Below are positions 1 to 8,426 of a stretch of 64,000 nucleotides of DNA, in pieces. The notes under the pieces were generated by a model. The model saw nothing but the letters and a program-made list of their open reading frames with translations. It was not told where the DNA came from and did no database searches. The position numbers and the translations under genes are program-made. The stretch's first letter is position 1; each line of letters opens with the position of its first letter. Source of the stretch: Halomonas sp. MCCC 1A13316 (GTDB taxonomy: Bacteria; Pseudomonadota; Gammaproteobacteria; Pseudomonadales; Halomonadaceae); the NCBI RefSeq assembly GCF_014931605.1, contig NZ_CP053382.1:186001-250000 (forward strand), given 5' to 3'.

Positions 1-2
1 AA

Positions 3-455
3 GGCGGTCTGCCGCTGGTGCCGGACCCTTGGAGCGCAGTGGGTAAACCGCTTGGCCTTGCCGGAAACGAGGTACGCGCACGCATGCAGCGCATGATCGA
101 CAGCGGCGTGATTCGGCGCATCGCCGCGGTGCCCAACCACTACCGCCTGGGCTACGTGGCCAATGGCATGACCGTATGGGATGTCGACGATGCCCATGTC
201 GAGCGCCTGGGGCGAGAGGTGGCCGGGATCCCCGGCGTGAGCCACTGCTACCGGCGCCCGCGTCACCTGCCCGAGTGGCCCTATAACCTGTTCGCCATGC
301 TGCACGGGCGCAGCCAGGGCGAAGTGGAGCAGCAGGCCGAGGCGCTGCGCGAGCGGCTCGGCGATGCCTGCCGCGACCATCGCATCCTGTACAGCTCACG
401 CATTCTCAAGAAGACCGGCCTGCGGCTTGCCCGCTCGTCCGGCCGGCCGCGCTGA
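3..455 (+). CDS. nirH: Heme d1 biosynthesis protein NirH (siroheme decarboxylase subunit, Lrp/AsnC type), 5'-truncated by window edge
   Basis: The reading frame is open from the left edge, so the true start lies upstream and only about 150 C-terminal residues are visible. The NirD/L/G/H proteins form the siroheme decarboxylase that makes 12,18-didecarboxysiroheme on the way to heme d1. What is seen is the end of a winged-helix segment, the family hallmark GVIRRIAAVPNHYRLGY, then an AsnC-like ligand-binding fold. The order nirH-nirJ-nirE-nirN that follows matches the end of the nirSMCFDLGHJEN operon of pseudomonads, which is why I call this member NirH rather than NirD, L or G. Sequence alone cannot fully separate the paralogues. 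Confidence 0.8.
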   Translation, partial: GGLPLVPDPWSAVGKPLGLAGNEVRARMQRMIDSGVIRRIAAVPNHYRLGYVANGMTVWDVDDAHVERLGREVAGIPGVSHCYRRPRHLPEWPYNLFAMLHGRSQGEVEQQAEALRERLGDACRDHRILYSSRILKKTGLRLARSSGRPR

Positions 456-484
456 GGCTGACGCCGCGCCCAGAGGAGGTTTCC

Positions 485-1696
485 ATGTTCCGTGTCACCC
501 GCTACGTCAAGTCGCTGCTCGAGCCTAACCCTCCCGGTCTTGAAACGCTGGGGCCCGCCCGCAAGCCCCCCGGTCCGGTGGTGATCTGGAACCTGATCCG
601 ACGCTGCAACCTGACCTGCAAGCACTGCTATACGGTGTCGGCGGACATCGACTTCAAGGGCGAGCTTTCCACCGAGGAGGTCTTCCGCGTCCTCGACGAC
701 CTCAAGAGGTTTCGGGTGCCGGCGCTGATCCTCTCCGGCGGCGAGCCGCTGATGCGTCCGGACATCTTCGAGATTTCCCGGCGCGCCAAGCAGCTCGGCA
801 TCTACACCGGTCTCTCCACCAACGGCACCCTGATCGACGAGAGCAACATCGCGCGCATTGCCGAGTGCGGCTATGACTACGTGGGGATCAGCATCGACGG
901 CCTCGAAGCGACCCATGACGAGTTCCGCCGCCGCCAGGGCGCGTTCCGCGAATCTATGCACGCCGTCAAGCTGTGCAAGCAGCACGGCATCAAGGTGGGG
1001 CTGCGCTTCACCCTGACCCAGCAGAACTACGAGCAGCTCGACGACATCCTGGCGCTGATCGCCGAGCACGACGTCGACAAGTTCTACCTCTCGCACCTCA
1101 ACTACGGCGGGCGCGGCCACCGCCACCGCAAGCAGGACGCCTGGTACCAGATGACCCGCGACGCCATGACCCGGCTGTTCGACCACTGCCGGGCCGAGCT
1201 GGAAAGCGGCATCGAGCGCGAGTACGTCACCGGCAACAACGACGCCGACGGCCCCTTCCTGCTGATGTGGGCCCGCGAGCATTTCCCCGACCGCGCCGAT
1301 GCGCTGGAACGGCGTCTGATCAACTGGGGCGGCAATGCCTCGGGCGAGCATATTGCCAATATCGACAACCTGGGCACGGTGCACCCGGATACCTTCTGGT
1401 GGGATCACGACCTCGGCAACGTGCGCAATCGCCCATTCTCGGAGATATGGCGCGATACCCAGGATGAACTGATGCAGGGCTTCCGTCAGCGCCCCAGGCC
1501 GCTGAAGGGTCGCTGCGCGGAGTGCCGCTTTCTTTCCATCTGCAACGGCAACACCCGCGTGCGGGCATGGAAGGTCACCGGCGATCCCTGGGAAGAGGAC
1601 CCCGGCTGCTACCTCAGCAACGAAGAGATCGGCGTCGAAGCAGGCCGAGAGCGTCGCGTGACCGCGCCCTCCGCCATCCAGGCCGTTGAGCTCTGA
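485..1696 (+). CDS. nirJ: Heme d1 biosynthesis radical SAM protein NirJ
   Basis: A 403-residue radical SAM enzyme that replaces two propionate side chains of didecarboxysiroheme with oxo groups during heme d1 formation. The [4Fe-4S] SAM motif is CNLTCKHC (Cys41, Cys45, Cys48), followed by the SGGEP glycine-rich motif near residue 92. A C-terminal SPASM-like cysteine set (about Cys344, 347, 353 and 375) should bind an auxiliary cluster. A strong AGAGGAGGT ribosome site precedes the ATG. The gene starts 29 bases after nirH, and nirE follows after 79 bases, so it is part of the nir operon. Length is normal for the family. Confidence 0.95.
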   Translation: MFRVTRYVKSLLEPNPPGLETLGPARKPPGPVVIWNLIRRCNLTCKHCYTVSADIDFKGELSTEEVFRVLDDLKRFRVPALILSGGEPLMRPDIFEISRRAKQLGIYTGLSTNGTLIDESNIARIAECGYDYVGISIDGLEATHDEFRRRQGAFRESMHAVKLCKQHGIKVGLRFTLTQQNYEQLDDILALIAEHDVDKFYLSHLNYGGRGHRHRKQDAWYQMTRDAMTRLFDHCRAELESGIEREYVTGNNDADGPFLLMWAREHFPDRADALERRLINWGGNASGEHIANIDNLGTVHPDTFWWDHDLGNVRNRPFSEIWRDTQDELMQGFRQRPRPLKGRCAECRFLSICNGNTRVRAWKVTGDPWEEDPGCYLSNEEIGVEAGRERRVTAPSAIQAVEL

Positions 1697-1775
1697 TGGA
1701 AAAGCGCCGACATGAAAGAGTGTTGCCACAAAAAAGATTGCAAGACCGCGTTGACGCTTCGGGGAGAGGCCGACC

Positions 1776-2627
1776 ATGACCATACATAGCCATTCGCGAC
1801 ACCTGGGCTTTGCCCTCGACGAGGCACCGCTGGCGCCCGGCGAGGTCGCCATCGTCGGCGCGGGGCCGGGCGACCCGGGCCTGCTGACCCTGCGCGCCCT
1901 GTCGCTGCTGCAGCAGGCCGACTGCCTGGTCTTCGACCGGCTGGTGTCGCAGGAAGTGCTGGCCATGGCGCGTTCGCAGGCGAAGCGCTACTACGTGGGC
2001 AAGGCCTCCAGCCATCACTCGCTGCCCCAGGAGGAGACCAACGCCCTGCTGGTCAAGCTGGCCCGGGAAGGCAGGCGTGTGCTGCGGCTCAAGGGCGGTG
2101 ACCCCTACATCTTCGGCCGCGGCGGGGAGGAGGCCGAGCACCTGATCGAGTGCGGTATCAGCTTTCGCGTGGTGCCTGGTATCACCTCGGCCTCGGGCTG
2201 CTCGAGCTACGCGGGCTTTCCGCTGACCCATCGCGACCACGCCCAGAGCGTGACCTTCGTTACCGGCCATGCCAAGGCCGACGGAGAACTGGCATTGAAC
2301 TGGTCCGCGCTGGCGGTGCCGCATCACACCGCGGTGTTCTACATGGGCCTGGCCAATGCCGCCCTGATCAGCCGAGAACTGCAGCGCCACGGTCTGCCGG
2401 CGGACCATCCGGTCGCCCTGGTGGAACGCGGCACGACCCCCGAGCAGCGCCACGTGCTGACCACACTGGGCGACCTGGAGGAAGCGATCGAGCGCGAAGC
2501 GCTCAAGCCGCCGACGTTGATCGTGGTGGGCGAGGTAGTTCGCCTGGCCGACACCCTGGCGCCGGGCATGACGCGGCTCACCCGCCTCGCTGCCGATAGC
2601 CTCGATGCGAGGAGGCTGGCACTGTGA
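1776..2627 (+). CDS. nirE: Uroporphyrinogen-III C-methyltransferase NirE
   Basis: A 283-residue SAM-dependent methyltransferase of the SUMT family that makes precorrin-2, the first committed step to siroheme and heme d1. Family motifs are visible: the N-terminal VAIVGAGPGDPGLLTLRA loop, LRLKGGDPYIFGRGGEE, and VPGITSASGCSSYAGFPLTHRD. A GGGGAGAGG ribosome site precedes the ATG. Its last codons overlap the start of nirN, which implies translational coupling. The position between nirJ and nirN identifies it as NirE rather than the siroheme enzyme CobA or CysG; it lacks the dehydrogenase/ferrochelatase domain of CysG. Confidence 0.95.
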   Translation: MTIHSHSRHLGFALDEAPLAPGEVAIVGAGPGDPGLLTLRALSLLQQADCLVFDRLVSQEVLAMARSQAKRYYVGKASSHHSLPQEETNALLVKLAREGRRVLRLKGGDPYIFGRGGEEAEHLIECGISFRVVPGITSASGCSSYAGFPLTHRDHAQSVTFVTGHAKADGELALNWSALAVPHHTAVFYMGLANAALISRELQRHGLPADHPVALVERGTTPEQRHVLTTLGDLEEAIEREALKPPTLIVVGEVVRLADTLAPGMTRLTRLAADSLDARRLAL

Positions 2628-4141
2628 TGCGGCCCACACTGTTGCTCTGTGCCCTGCTGGGATTTGCCCTGCCGGCCTGGGCCGACGCAGCTGACCCCGC
2701 CATGCTCTACAACCAGCACTGTTCGGCGTGCCATGGCGTCGGCCGGCTGGGTGGCATCGGCCCCGCGCTGCTGCCCGACAACCTCTCCCGGCTCAAGCCG
2801 GCCGAGGCCGTTGAGGTGATTCGCGAAGGGAGGCCGGCCACGCAGATGCCGGCCTACGGCGAACTGCTCGGCCTGGCCGAGGTCGAGGCACTTGCCGAGT
2901 GGATCTACGAGCCGCCCGAGGTCGCACCGAACTGGACCGCTGAGGACATCCTGGCCAGCCACGTGGTCAATCACTACTACGGTACGCTGCCCGACGAACC
3001 GGTGTTCGAGGTGGAGGACCTCATGAACCTGTTCCTGGTGGTGGAGATCGGCGACCATCATGTCAGCCTGATCGACGGCGATCGCTTCGAGCGCATCGCT
3101 CGCTTCCCCAGCCGCTACGCCCTGCACGGTGGACCCAAGTACTCGCCCGACGGCCGCTACGTCTACTTCGGCTCCCGCGACGGCTGGGTGACCAAGTACG
3201 ACATCTACAACCTGGAGGTCACCGCCGAGGTGCGCGCCGGTATCAACATGCGCAACATCGCCGTCTCCGCCGACGGACGCTACGTGCTGGCCGGCAACTA
3301 CCTGCCACACTCCGTTGTGTTGCTCGACGCACGCAACCTCGAGCTGATCGCATCCATTCCGGTGGAGGGACTCGACGGCGACACTTCGCGGGTCAGCGCC
3401 GTCTACACCGCACCGCCGCGCAACAGTTTCGTCGTCGCGCTCAAGGATATCCCCGAAGTGTGGGAGATCCGCTGGCCCGAGGAGCTGGCCGAGGGCGACG
3501 AGCCGCTGGTCGGCGATTTCGCCCTGCACCGCATGGCCGCGCCCGACTACCTCGACGACTTCTTCTTCGATCCCGAGTACCGCTATCTGGTGGGCGCGGC
3601 CCGCGGCGGCCAGGGCGGTCAGGTGTTCGACCTGGACAGTGAAGCCAAGGTCGCCGACCTGCCGCTGGAAGGCATGCCGCACCTGGGTGCCGGGATCACC
3701 TGGGAGCTCGACGGGCGCCGGGTAATGGCGATGCCGCACATCGATCGCGGCCAGGTGTCGGTGTTCGACATGACCGACTGGTCGCCGATCGCCCAGATCG
3801 AGACCGATGGCCCGGGCTTCTTCATGCGCAGCCACGCCAACTCGCCCTACGCCTGGGTGGACGTCTTCTTCGGCCCCAACCACGACCGCATCCATGTGAT
3901 CGACAAGCGGACCCTGAAGATCGTCGAGACGCTGGTGCCCGAGCCGGGCAAGACCGCCGCTCACGTCGAGTTCGACCGTCGCGGCGAGACGCTGCTGCTG
4001 AGTATCTGGGACGAAGACGGCTACCTGCTGTGGCTCGATGCCAATACGTTGGAAGAGCTGGGACGCATGCCGATGAACAAGCCCTCAGGCAAGTACAATG
4101 TGTGGAACAAGACCCAGTACGAGGAAGGCACGAGTCATTAA
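2624..4141 (+). CDS. nirN: Cytochrome c/d1 protein NirN (heme d1-associated)
   Basis: A 505-residue periplasmic cytochrome. An N-terminal Sec signal peptide (hydrophobic LLLCALLGFALP, cleavage near AWADA) is followed by a c-type heme site CSACH at about residues 33-37, then an eight-bladed cytochrome d1 propeller domain. NirN carries out the last dehydrogenation of dihydro-heme d1 and helps transfer it to NirS. It differs from NirS in its shorter N-terminus and its place at the operon end. The start is ambiguous between GTG at 2624 and ATG at 2627; the latter overlaps the nirE stop as TGATG. No gene follows in the operon before the promoter of nnrS. Confidence 0.92.
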   Translation: MMRPTLLLCALLGFALPAWADAADPAMLYNQHCSACHGVGRLGGIGPALLPDNLSRLKPAEAVEVIREGRPATQMPAYGELLGLAEVEALAEWIYEPPEVAPNWTAEDILASHVVNHYYGTLPDEPVFEVEDLMNLFLVVEIGDHHVSLIDGDRFERIARFPSRYALHGGPKYSPDGRYVYFGSRDGWVTKYDIYNLEVTAEVRAGINMRNIAVSADGRYVLAGNYLPHSVVLLDARNLELIASIPVEGLDGDTSRVSAVYTAPPRNSFVVALKDIPEVWEIRWPEELAEGDEPLVGDFALHRMAAPDYLDDFFFDPEYRYLVGAARGGQGGQVFDLDSEAKVADLPLEGMPHLGAGITWELDGRRVMAMPHIDRGQVSVFDMTDWSPIAQIETDGPGFFMRSHANSPYAWVDVFFGPNHDRIHVIDKRTLKIVETLVPEPGKTAAHVEFDRRGETLLLSIWDEDGYLLWLDANTLEELGRMPMNKPSGKYNVWNKTQYEEGTSH

Positions 4142-4153
4142 AAAGAAGCATTC

Positions 4154-4202
4154 TTGATACTTGTCATGACGGCACCCGGTGTGTGCCCGCATAATGGCTT
4201 TG
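4154..4202 (+). promoter_or_regulatory. Candidate FNR/DNR-dependent promoter of nnrS
   Basis: A TTGAT-N4-GTCAT box (4154-4167, 8 of 10 bases of the FNR consensus) is centred at 4160.5. A CATAAT -10 element lies at 4190-4195, predicting a start near 4202, which places the box at -41.5, the classical class II activator position. There is no good -35 hexamer, as expected for an activated promoter. The binding protein could be Anr or Dnr. Confidence 0.6.
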
Positions 4203-4229
4203 TCCTAGCATTCAAGTCGGGTATACGCC

Positions 4230-5432
4230 ATGAACACTTCTCCTCCCGTCGACCGCCAGCCGCGCCTGCCCATCGCGCAGCTGGCCTTTCGCCCGTTCTT
4301 CCTGTTGGCCTCGCTGTTCAGCGTGCTGGCGATGGTAGTGTGGTTCGCGTTCTGGCACGGCGATATCCTGCTGCGACCCCACGGCGGGCTGATGTGGTGG
4401 CACCAGCACGAGATGATCTTCGGCTTCGGCGCCGCCGTGGTGGTCGGCTTCCTGTTGACCGCGGTGCAGAACTGGACCGGTCGCAAGAGTGTGAGTGGTG
4501 CGCCGCTGCTCGGCCTGGTAGCGCTGTGGCTGGCGGCGCGGCTGCTGCTGGCGTATCCCTCGGGCCTGCCGACCTGGCTATTGGCGACGATCGACCTGGC
4601 GTTCTTGCCGCTGGCTGCGCTGATCATGGCGCGCCTGGTAGTAGCCGCCAAGCTGTGGCGCAACCTGATGTTCGTGCCGGTACTGCTGCTGCTGGCCACG
4701 GCCAACCTGGCCATGCATCTCGGCGTTGCCCTGGGCAAGGTCGAGCTGATCCGCGAAGGGGCCTACCTGGCCGTGCTGTTGATCGCTGTGTTGATGGTGC
4801 TGCTGGGCGGCCGGGTGATCCCTTTCTTCACCTCGCGCAAGCTGGGGCGGCCGCAGCTGGCGCCTATCCCGAAGCTGGAGAAGCTGACTCTTGCTTCGGT
4901 ACTGGCGGTGGTACTCCTGCAATTGCTGACGCTCGCCGGCGTGGCGCTGCCCGCTGCACTGCACGCATCGGTGATGCTGGTGGCGGCGCTGGCAAGCGCG
5001 GTGCGGCTGGCGCGCTGGGAAGGGCACCGTACGCTGCACGAGCCGCTGCTTTGGGGGCTGCACCTCAGCTACGCCTTCGTCCCGGTCGGATTGGCGATGT
5101 GGTCGATGGCGCTGCTGGGTGCCTTCCGCGTCGAACTCGCCGTGCATGCGCTGGCCATCGGCGGCATCGGCTCCATGATGCTGGCGATGATGGCGCGAGT
5201 GTCGCTCGGCCATACGGGGCGCGTGATTCGTACCCTGCCGGGCATCGGAGTGGGCCTCGGCTTGATGTTCGCTGCTGCCCTGCTGCGCTCGCCGATACTC
5301 GCCGCCTTCCCGCAGATCTCCCATTGGATCTACAACCTGAGCATCCTGTTCTGGTGTATCGCCTATCTCATCTTCCTGTTTCACTATACGCTGCCGCTAT
5401 TGAGCGCTCGTGTGGATGGCCAAGAGGGCTAA
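4230..5432 (+). CDS. nnrS: NnrS family heme-copper membrane protein
   Basis: A 400-residue polytopic membrane protein with about twelve hydrophobic segments, typical of NnrS, which protects cells against nitric oxide and related stress during denitrification. Recognisable motifs are the N-terminal FRPFFLLASLFS, the WWHQHEMIFGFG histidine segment near residue 60, and the RVIPFFTSR and GHTGR loops. NnrS binds heme and copper in studied bacteria. It has its own candidate FNR-type promoter and is followed 30 bases later by a SirB2-like gene, so both probably form one transcript. The start was chosen at the ATG that gives the conserved N-terminus. Confidence 0.93.
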   Translation: MNTSPPVDRQPRLPIAQLAFRPFFLLASLFSVLAMVVWFAFWHGDILLRPHGGLMWWHQHEMIFGFGAAVVVGFLLTAVQNWTGRKSVSGAPLLGLVALWLAARLLLAYPSGLPTWLLATIDLAFLPLAALIMARLVVAAKLWRNLMFVPVLLLLATANLAMHLGVALGKVELIREGAYLAVLLIAVLMVLLGGRVIPFFTSRKLGRPQLAPIPKLEKLTLASVLAVVLLQLLTLAGVALPAALHASVMLVAALASAVRLARWEGHRTLHEPLLWGLHLSYAFVPVGLAMWSMALLGAFRVELAVHALAIGGIGSMMLAMMARVSLGHTGRVIRTLPGIGVGLGLMFAAALLRSPILAAFPQISHWIYNLSILFWCIAYLIFLFHYTLPLLSARVDGQEG

Positions 5433-5462
5433 ACGGGCGAAAGGGATAACCGGAGCCAGTCG

Positions 5463-5855
5463 ATGATCGAACACTATGCATTGATCAAGCACCTGCACAT
5501 GACCACCGCGGTGCTGAGCATTGCCTTCTTCCTCGTCCGGGCCTGGTGGTCGGTGCGCGAGATCACATTGCTGCAGCGGCGCTGGGTGAGGATATTGCCC
5601 CACGTCAACGACACCCTGCTGTTGGTGCTGGGCCTCACGCTGATGGTGATGCTGTCGATGTGGCCGCACCAGCACCCCTGGCTAGCCGCCAAGCTGCTGG
5701 CCCTGTTCGGCTACATCCTGCTGGGCACGGTGGCGATCAAGCGCGGGCATACGCCTTTCACCCGCGCTCTGGCGGCCTTGGCTGCAGTTGTCGTCTTTTG
5801 CTACATGCTGGGAACGGCGCTCACAAAGGATCCTCTTTTCTTTTTGCCGACTTAG
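5463..5855 (+). CDS. SirB2 family inner-membrane protein
   Basis: A 130-residue protein with four predicted membrane helices and the SirB2 family opening (residues 1-12 with the HYALIKHLHM type motif) plus the conserved LPHVNDTLLL segment near residue 45. The biochemical function of SirB2 proteins is unknown; they often sit beside nnrS or nor genes. It lies 30 bases downstream of nnrS on the same strand, which suggests co-transcription and a role in NO or nitrite tolerance. That role is inferred from context only. Confidence 0.8.
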   Translation: MIEHYALIKHLHMTTAVLSIAFFLVRAWWSVREITLLQRRWVRILPHVNDTLLLVLGLTLMVMLSMWPHQHPWLAAKLLALFGYILLGTVAIKRGHTPFTRALAALAAVVVFCYMLGTALTKDPLFFLPT

Positions 5856-5955
5856 CGTCTCTCATGAAACGGAATGCTCCCTTTCCTTGCGGTAATGAAC
5901 TTCTATACTGAGGCGCACGTGTAGAAATTCAGCAATAAGAACGAGGAACGGCAGC

Positions 5956-6279
5956 ATGTCCAACCACGATCTTCCCTCCGGCGCCGGCAAGGTGGCCGAT
6001 GACTATCCCGAGGTGTGGCGCGCATTCGCCTCGCTGGGCAAGGCCTGCGCCGAGTCCGGTCCGCTGGATGCCCGCACGCGGCGCTTGATCAAGCTGGCAC
6101 TGGCCGTGGGCGGCGGCTCCGAGGGGGCCGTGCACTCTCACATGCGTCGCGCCATGGAGGAGGGCATCGAGCCCGAAGCCTTGAAACAGGTGGCCATGCT
6201 GGCGATCCCGACCCTGGGACTGCCGGCCGGGGTGGCGGCGTTGACTTGGATCGAGGACATCACTGACGCCAGGCGCTAG
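5956..6279 (+). CDS. Carboxymuconolactone decarboxylase-like (AhpD-fold) protein lacking redox cysteines
   Basis: A 107-residue all-helical protein of the CMD/AhpD fold, with the family pattern LIKLALAVGGGSEGAVHSH near residues 45-63. Peroxidase-active AhpD proteins have a CxxC pair before the histidine; here those positions are occupied by other residues and the protein has only one cysteine elsewhere, so a thiol peroxidase role is unlikely. It follows the nnrS pair after a 100-base gap with a possible -10 (TATACT, 5904-5909) and precedes the norC promoter. Its function in denitrification is unknown. Confidence 0.8.
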   Translation: MSNHDLPSGAGKVADDYPEVWRAFASLGKACAESGPLDARTRRLIKLALAVGGGSEGAVHSHMRRAMEEGIEPEALKQVAMLAIPTLGLPAGVAALTWIEDITDARR

Positions 6280-6394
6280 GGAGCGCAGGCAATACGCCTA
6301 GCCGTTCGGAGGATGCCTCGCCCGCCTGCGTCATTCGGACGCAGGCTGCCTGAGCCCGCTATTTGCGCTGCTTTCGCGCTTCTTCATCCTCGCA

Positions 6395-6443
6395 TTGACC
6401 GACGTCAATGTCTGGAGGCACTCGTAGCTGATAACCTAAACAT
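6395..6443 (+). promoter_or_regulatory. Candidate FNR/DNR-dependent promoter of norCB
   Basis: A perfectly palindromic box TTGACCGACGTCAA (6395-6408; 8 of 10 to TTGAT-N4-ATCAA) is centred at 6401.5. A GATAAC -10-like element lies at 6430-6435, predicting a start near 6442, so the box is at about -41. The rest of the 254-base gap before norC holds no gene. Dnr, the NO-responsive regulator, is the likelier activator for nor. Confidence 0.6.
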
Positions 6444-6533
6444 GCATTGGAAATACATCTTTAATAAAGGGTGGGACGCCGACCTCGGTCGCAGGTCCCG
6501 TAGGCAAGCCAAAACTAGCAAGGGGGGATGGCC

Positions 6534-6986
6534 ATGACCGAAGGCCTCACCAAGGCGGCGGCCCGTAATATCTTCTATGGCGGTTCGCTGTTCTTCTTCC
6601 TGTTGTTCACCGCACTGACGGCACACAGCCACTGGTACATGGTGACCAAATCCACCGACAAAGGGGGGCTCACCGAGTCCGTCGAACTCGGCAAGCACGT
6701 GTGGGAAGAGAACATGTGCATCAACTGCCACAGCATCATGGGCGAGGGCGCCTATTTCGCTCCCGAACTGGCCAACGTCTGGGAGCGCTATGGCGGCCAC
6801 AACAACCCGGAAGGCGCACGCATGGCAATAACTGCCTGGATGCGTGCCCAGCCCACCGGAGCACCGGGGCGTCGCCAGATGCCGTACTTCGATCTTACTG
6901 ACGAGGAGATGACCGGATTGATCGATTTCCTCGAGTGGACCGATTCCATCGACGACCAGAACTGGCCCCCGCACCCCGCCGGCTGA
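6534..6986 (+). CDS. norC: Nitric oxide reductase cytochrome c subunit NorC
   Basis: A 150-residue subunit of the membrane NO reductase, anchored by one N-terminal helix (about residues 12-31) with a periplasmic cytochrome c domain. The heme site is CINCH at residues 62-66, followed by the family motif SIMGEGAYFAPEL; it passes electrons to NorB. An in-frame ATG two codons upstream (6528) exists, but the AAGGGGGG ribosome site ends directly against it, so the ATG at 6534 with six bases of spacing is preferred. norB follows after 38 bases. Confidence 0.96.
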   Translation: MTEGLTKAAARNIFYGGSLFFFLLFTALTAHSHWYMVTKSTDKGGLTESVELGKHVWEENMCINCHSIMGEGAYFAPELANVWERYGGHNNPEGARMAITAWMRAQPTGAPGRRQMPYFDLTDEEMTGLIDFLEWTDSIDDQNWPPHPAG

Positions 6987-7024
6987 TGCGGTGAACCCGG
7001 GTTGAGGCAAGGAGAACGATACCG

Positions 7025-8371
7025 ATGAAATACGAAACCCAGAAGGTGGCCCTGCCATTCTTCGCCGTGGCCATGGCACTGTTCGCACTGCAGATCGTCT
7101 TCGGCCTGCTGGCGGCGACTGTCTACATAGCCCCCCACTTCATGGCCGAGCTGATGCCATTCAACATCATGCGCGTCAGCCATACCAACCTGCTGATCGT
7201 GTGGCTGTTGATCGGCTTTATGGGCAGCACCTACTACCTGATGCCGGAAGAGGCCGAACGGGAGATTCACAGCCCCGGGCTCGCCTACGTGCAACTGGCG
7301 ATCTTTGCCTTCGCTGGCGCAGCGGCACTGGTGGGCTACCAGTTCGGCATTCACGAGGGCCGCGAATTCCTCGAGCAGCCGTTCTGGGTCAAGGTGCTGA
7401 TTACCATTTCGTTCCTGATGTTCCTGTTCAACACCAGCATGACCCTGCTCAAGGGTCGCAAGACGGCCATCAACCTGGTGCTGATGCTGGGCCTGTGGCT
7501 GGCGGCGGTGTTCTGGCTGTTCGCCTTCTACAACCCAACCAACCTGGCGGTGGACAAGCTCTACTGGTGGTGGGTCGTGCACCTGTGGGTCGAGGGCGTG
7601 TGGGAGCTGATCATGGCCTCGCTGCTCGGCTACCTGCTGATCAAGATGTCCGGTGTCGACCGCGAGGTCATCGAGAAGTGGCTCTACGTGATCGTCGGTC
7701 TGTCGCTGTTCTCCGGCCTGCTGGGCACTGGCCACCACTACTACTGGATCGGCGCGCCGAGCTACTGGCAGCCCATCGGCAGCATCTTCTCGACGCTCGA
7801 GGTAATCCCGTTCTTCGCCATGGTGGTGTTCGCCTTCTACATGTTCTGGAAGGGCAGCCGTAACCATCCCAACAAGGCTGCCATGCTGTGGGCACTGGGC
7901 TGCCCGACCATCGCCTTCTTCGGCGCCGGCGTGTGGGGCTTCATGCACACCCTGTCGTTCATCAACTACTACACCCACGGCACCCAGCTCACCGCCGCCC
8001 ACGGCCACCTGGCCTTCTATGGCGCTTACGTGATGCTGGTCCTCGGTATCATCACTTATGCCATGCCGCAGATCCGCCGCAGCCAGCCCTACAACCAGGT
8101 GCTGAACATGTGGGGCTTCTGGATCATGACCTCAGCCATGTGCTTCATGACCTTTACCCTGACCTTCGCCGGTGTCGTGCAGACGCACCTTCAGCGGGTA
8201 CTGGGCATGAACTTCATGCAGGTGCAGAGCCAGCTCGACCTGTTCTACATAATGCGTTTGGGTACCGGCGTGGCCGTGACCGTTGCTGCCATCATGCTGA
8301 TCTACTCGTTCTTCGGTCCCGTGCGCGAGCAAGTGCCTGCTTCCAGCCGGCCCCTGGCCGCCACCGAGTGA
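7025..8371 (+). CDS. norB: Nitric oxide reductase cytochrome b subunit NorB
   Basis: The 448-residue catalytic subunit of cNOR reduces 2 NO to N2O at a heme b3/FeB centre. About twelve membrane helices are visible, with the expected histidine motifs: SHTNLLIVWLL near residue 54, WWWVVHLWVEGVWE near 185 (FeB ligand and conserved glutamate), GTGHHYYWIG near 238, and HTLSFINYYTHGTQLTAAHGHLAF region near 310-335. Length is typical for the short, non-quinol form that requires NorC. A perfect 12-base inverted repeat lies between this gene and norQ. Confidence 0.97.
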   Translation: MKYETQKVALPFFAVAMALFALQIVFGLLAATVYIAPHFMAELMPFNIMRVSHTNLLIVWLLIGFMGSTYYLMPEEAEREIHSPGLAYVQLAIFAFAGAAALVGYQFGIHEGREFLEQPFWVKVLITISFLMFLFNTSMTLLKGRKTAINLVLMLGLWLAAVFWLFAFYNPTNLAVDKLYWWWVVHLWVEGVWELIMASLLGYLLIKMSGVDREVIEKWLYVIVGLSLFSGLLGTGHHYYWIGAPSYWQPIGSIFSTLEVIPFFAMVVFAFYMFWKGSRNHPNKAAMLWALGCPTIAFFGAGVWGFMHTLSFINYYTHGTQLTAAHGHLAFYGAYVMLVLGIITYAMPQIRRSQPYNQVLNMWGFWIMTSAMCFMTFTLTFAGVVQTHLQRVLGMNFMQVQSQLDLFYIMRLGTGVAVTVAAIMLIYSFFGPVREQVPASSRPLAATE

Positions 8372-8377
8372 CCGTTA

Positions 8378-8407
8378 CTCGATGGGGCGCACAAACGCCC
8401 CATCGAG
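8378..8407 (+). repeat. Perfect 12-bp inverted repeat in the norB-norQ gap
   Basis: Arms CTCGATGGGGCG (8378-8389) and CGCCCCATCGAG (8396-8407) enclose a six-base loop, beginning seven bases after the norB stop. No run of T follows, so a full rho-independent terminator is unlikely. Such a hairpin could stabilise the norCB part of the message or partly attenuate norQD. Confidence 0.8.
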
Positions 8408-8426
8408 CCTTCCCGGAGTGACGCCC

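Noticed and set aside
281..1966. Long minus-strand open frame of 561 codons over nirJ, and many similar long antisense frames (for example over narG, soxA and the demethylase-like gene)
   Set aside because: They are shadows of real GC-rich genes: no family motifs, arginine/histidine/valine-rich composition, no ribosome sites, and strong known genes on the opposite strand.
4154..5449. A 431-codon plus-strand frame overlapping nnrS
   Set aside because: It runs out of frame with the well-conserved NnrS protein and has a low-complexity alanine/arginine/glycine translation.
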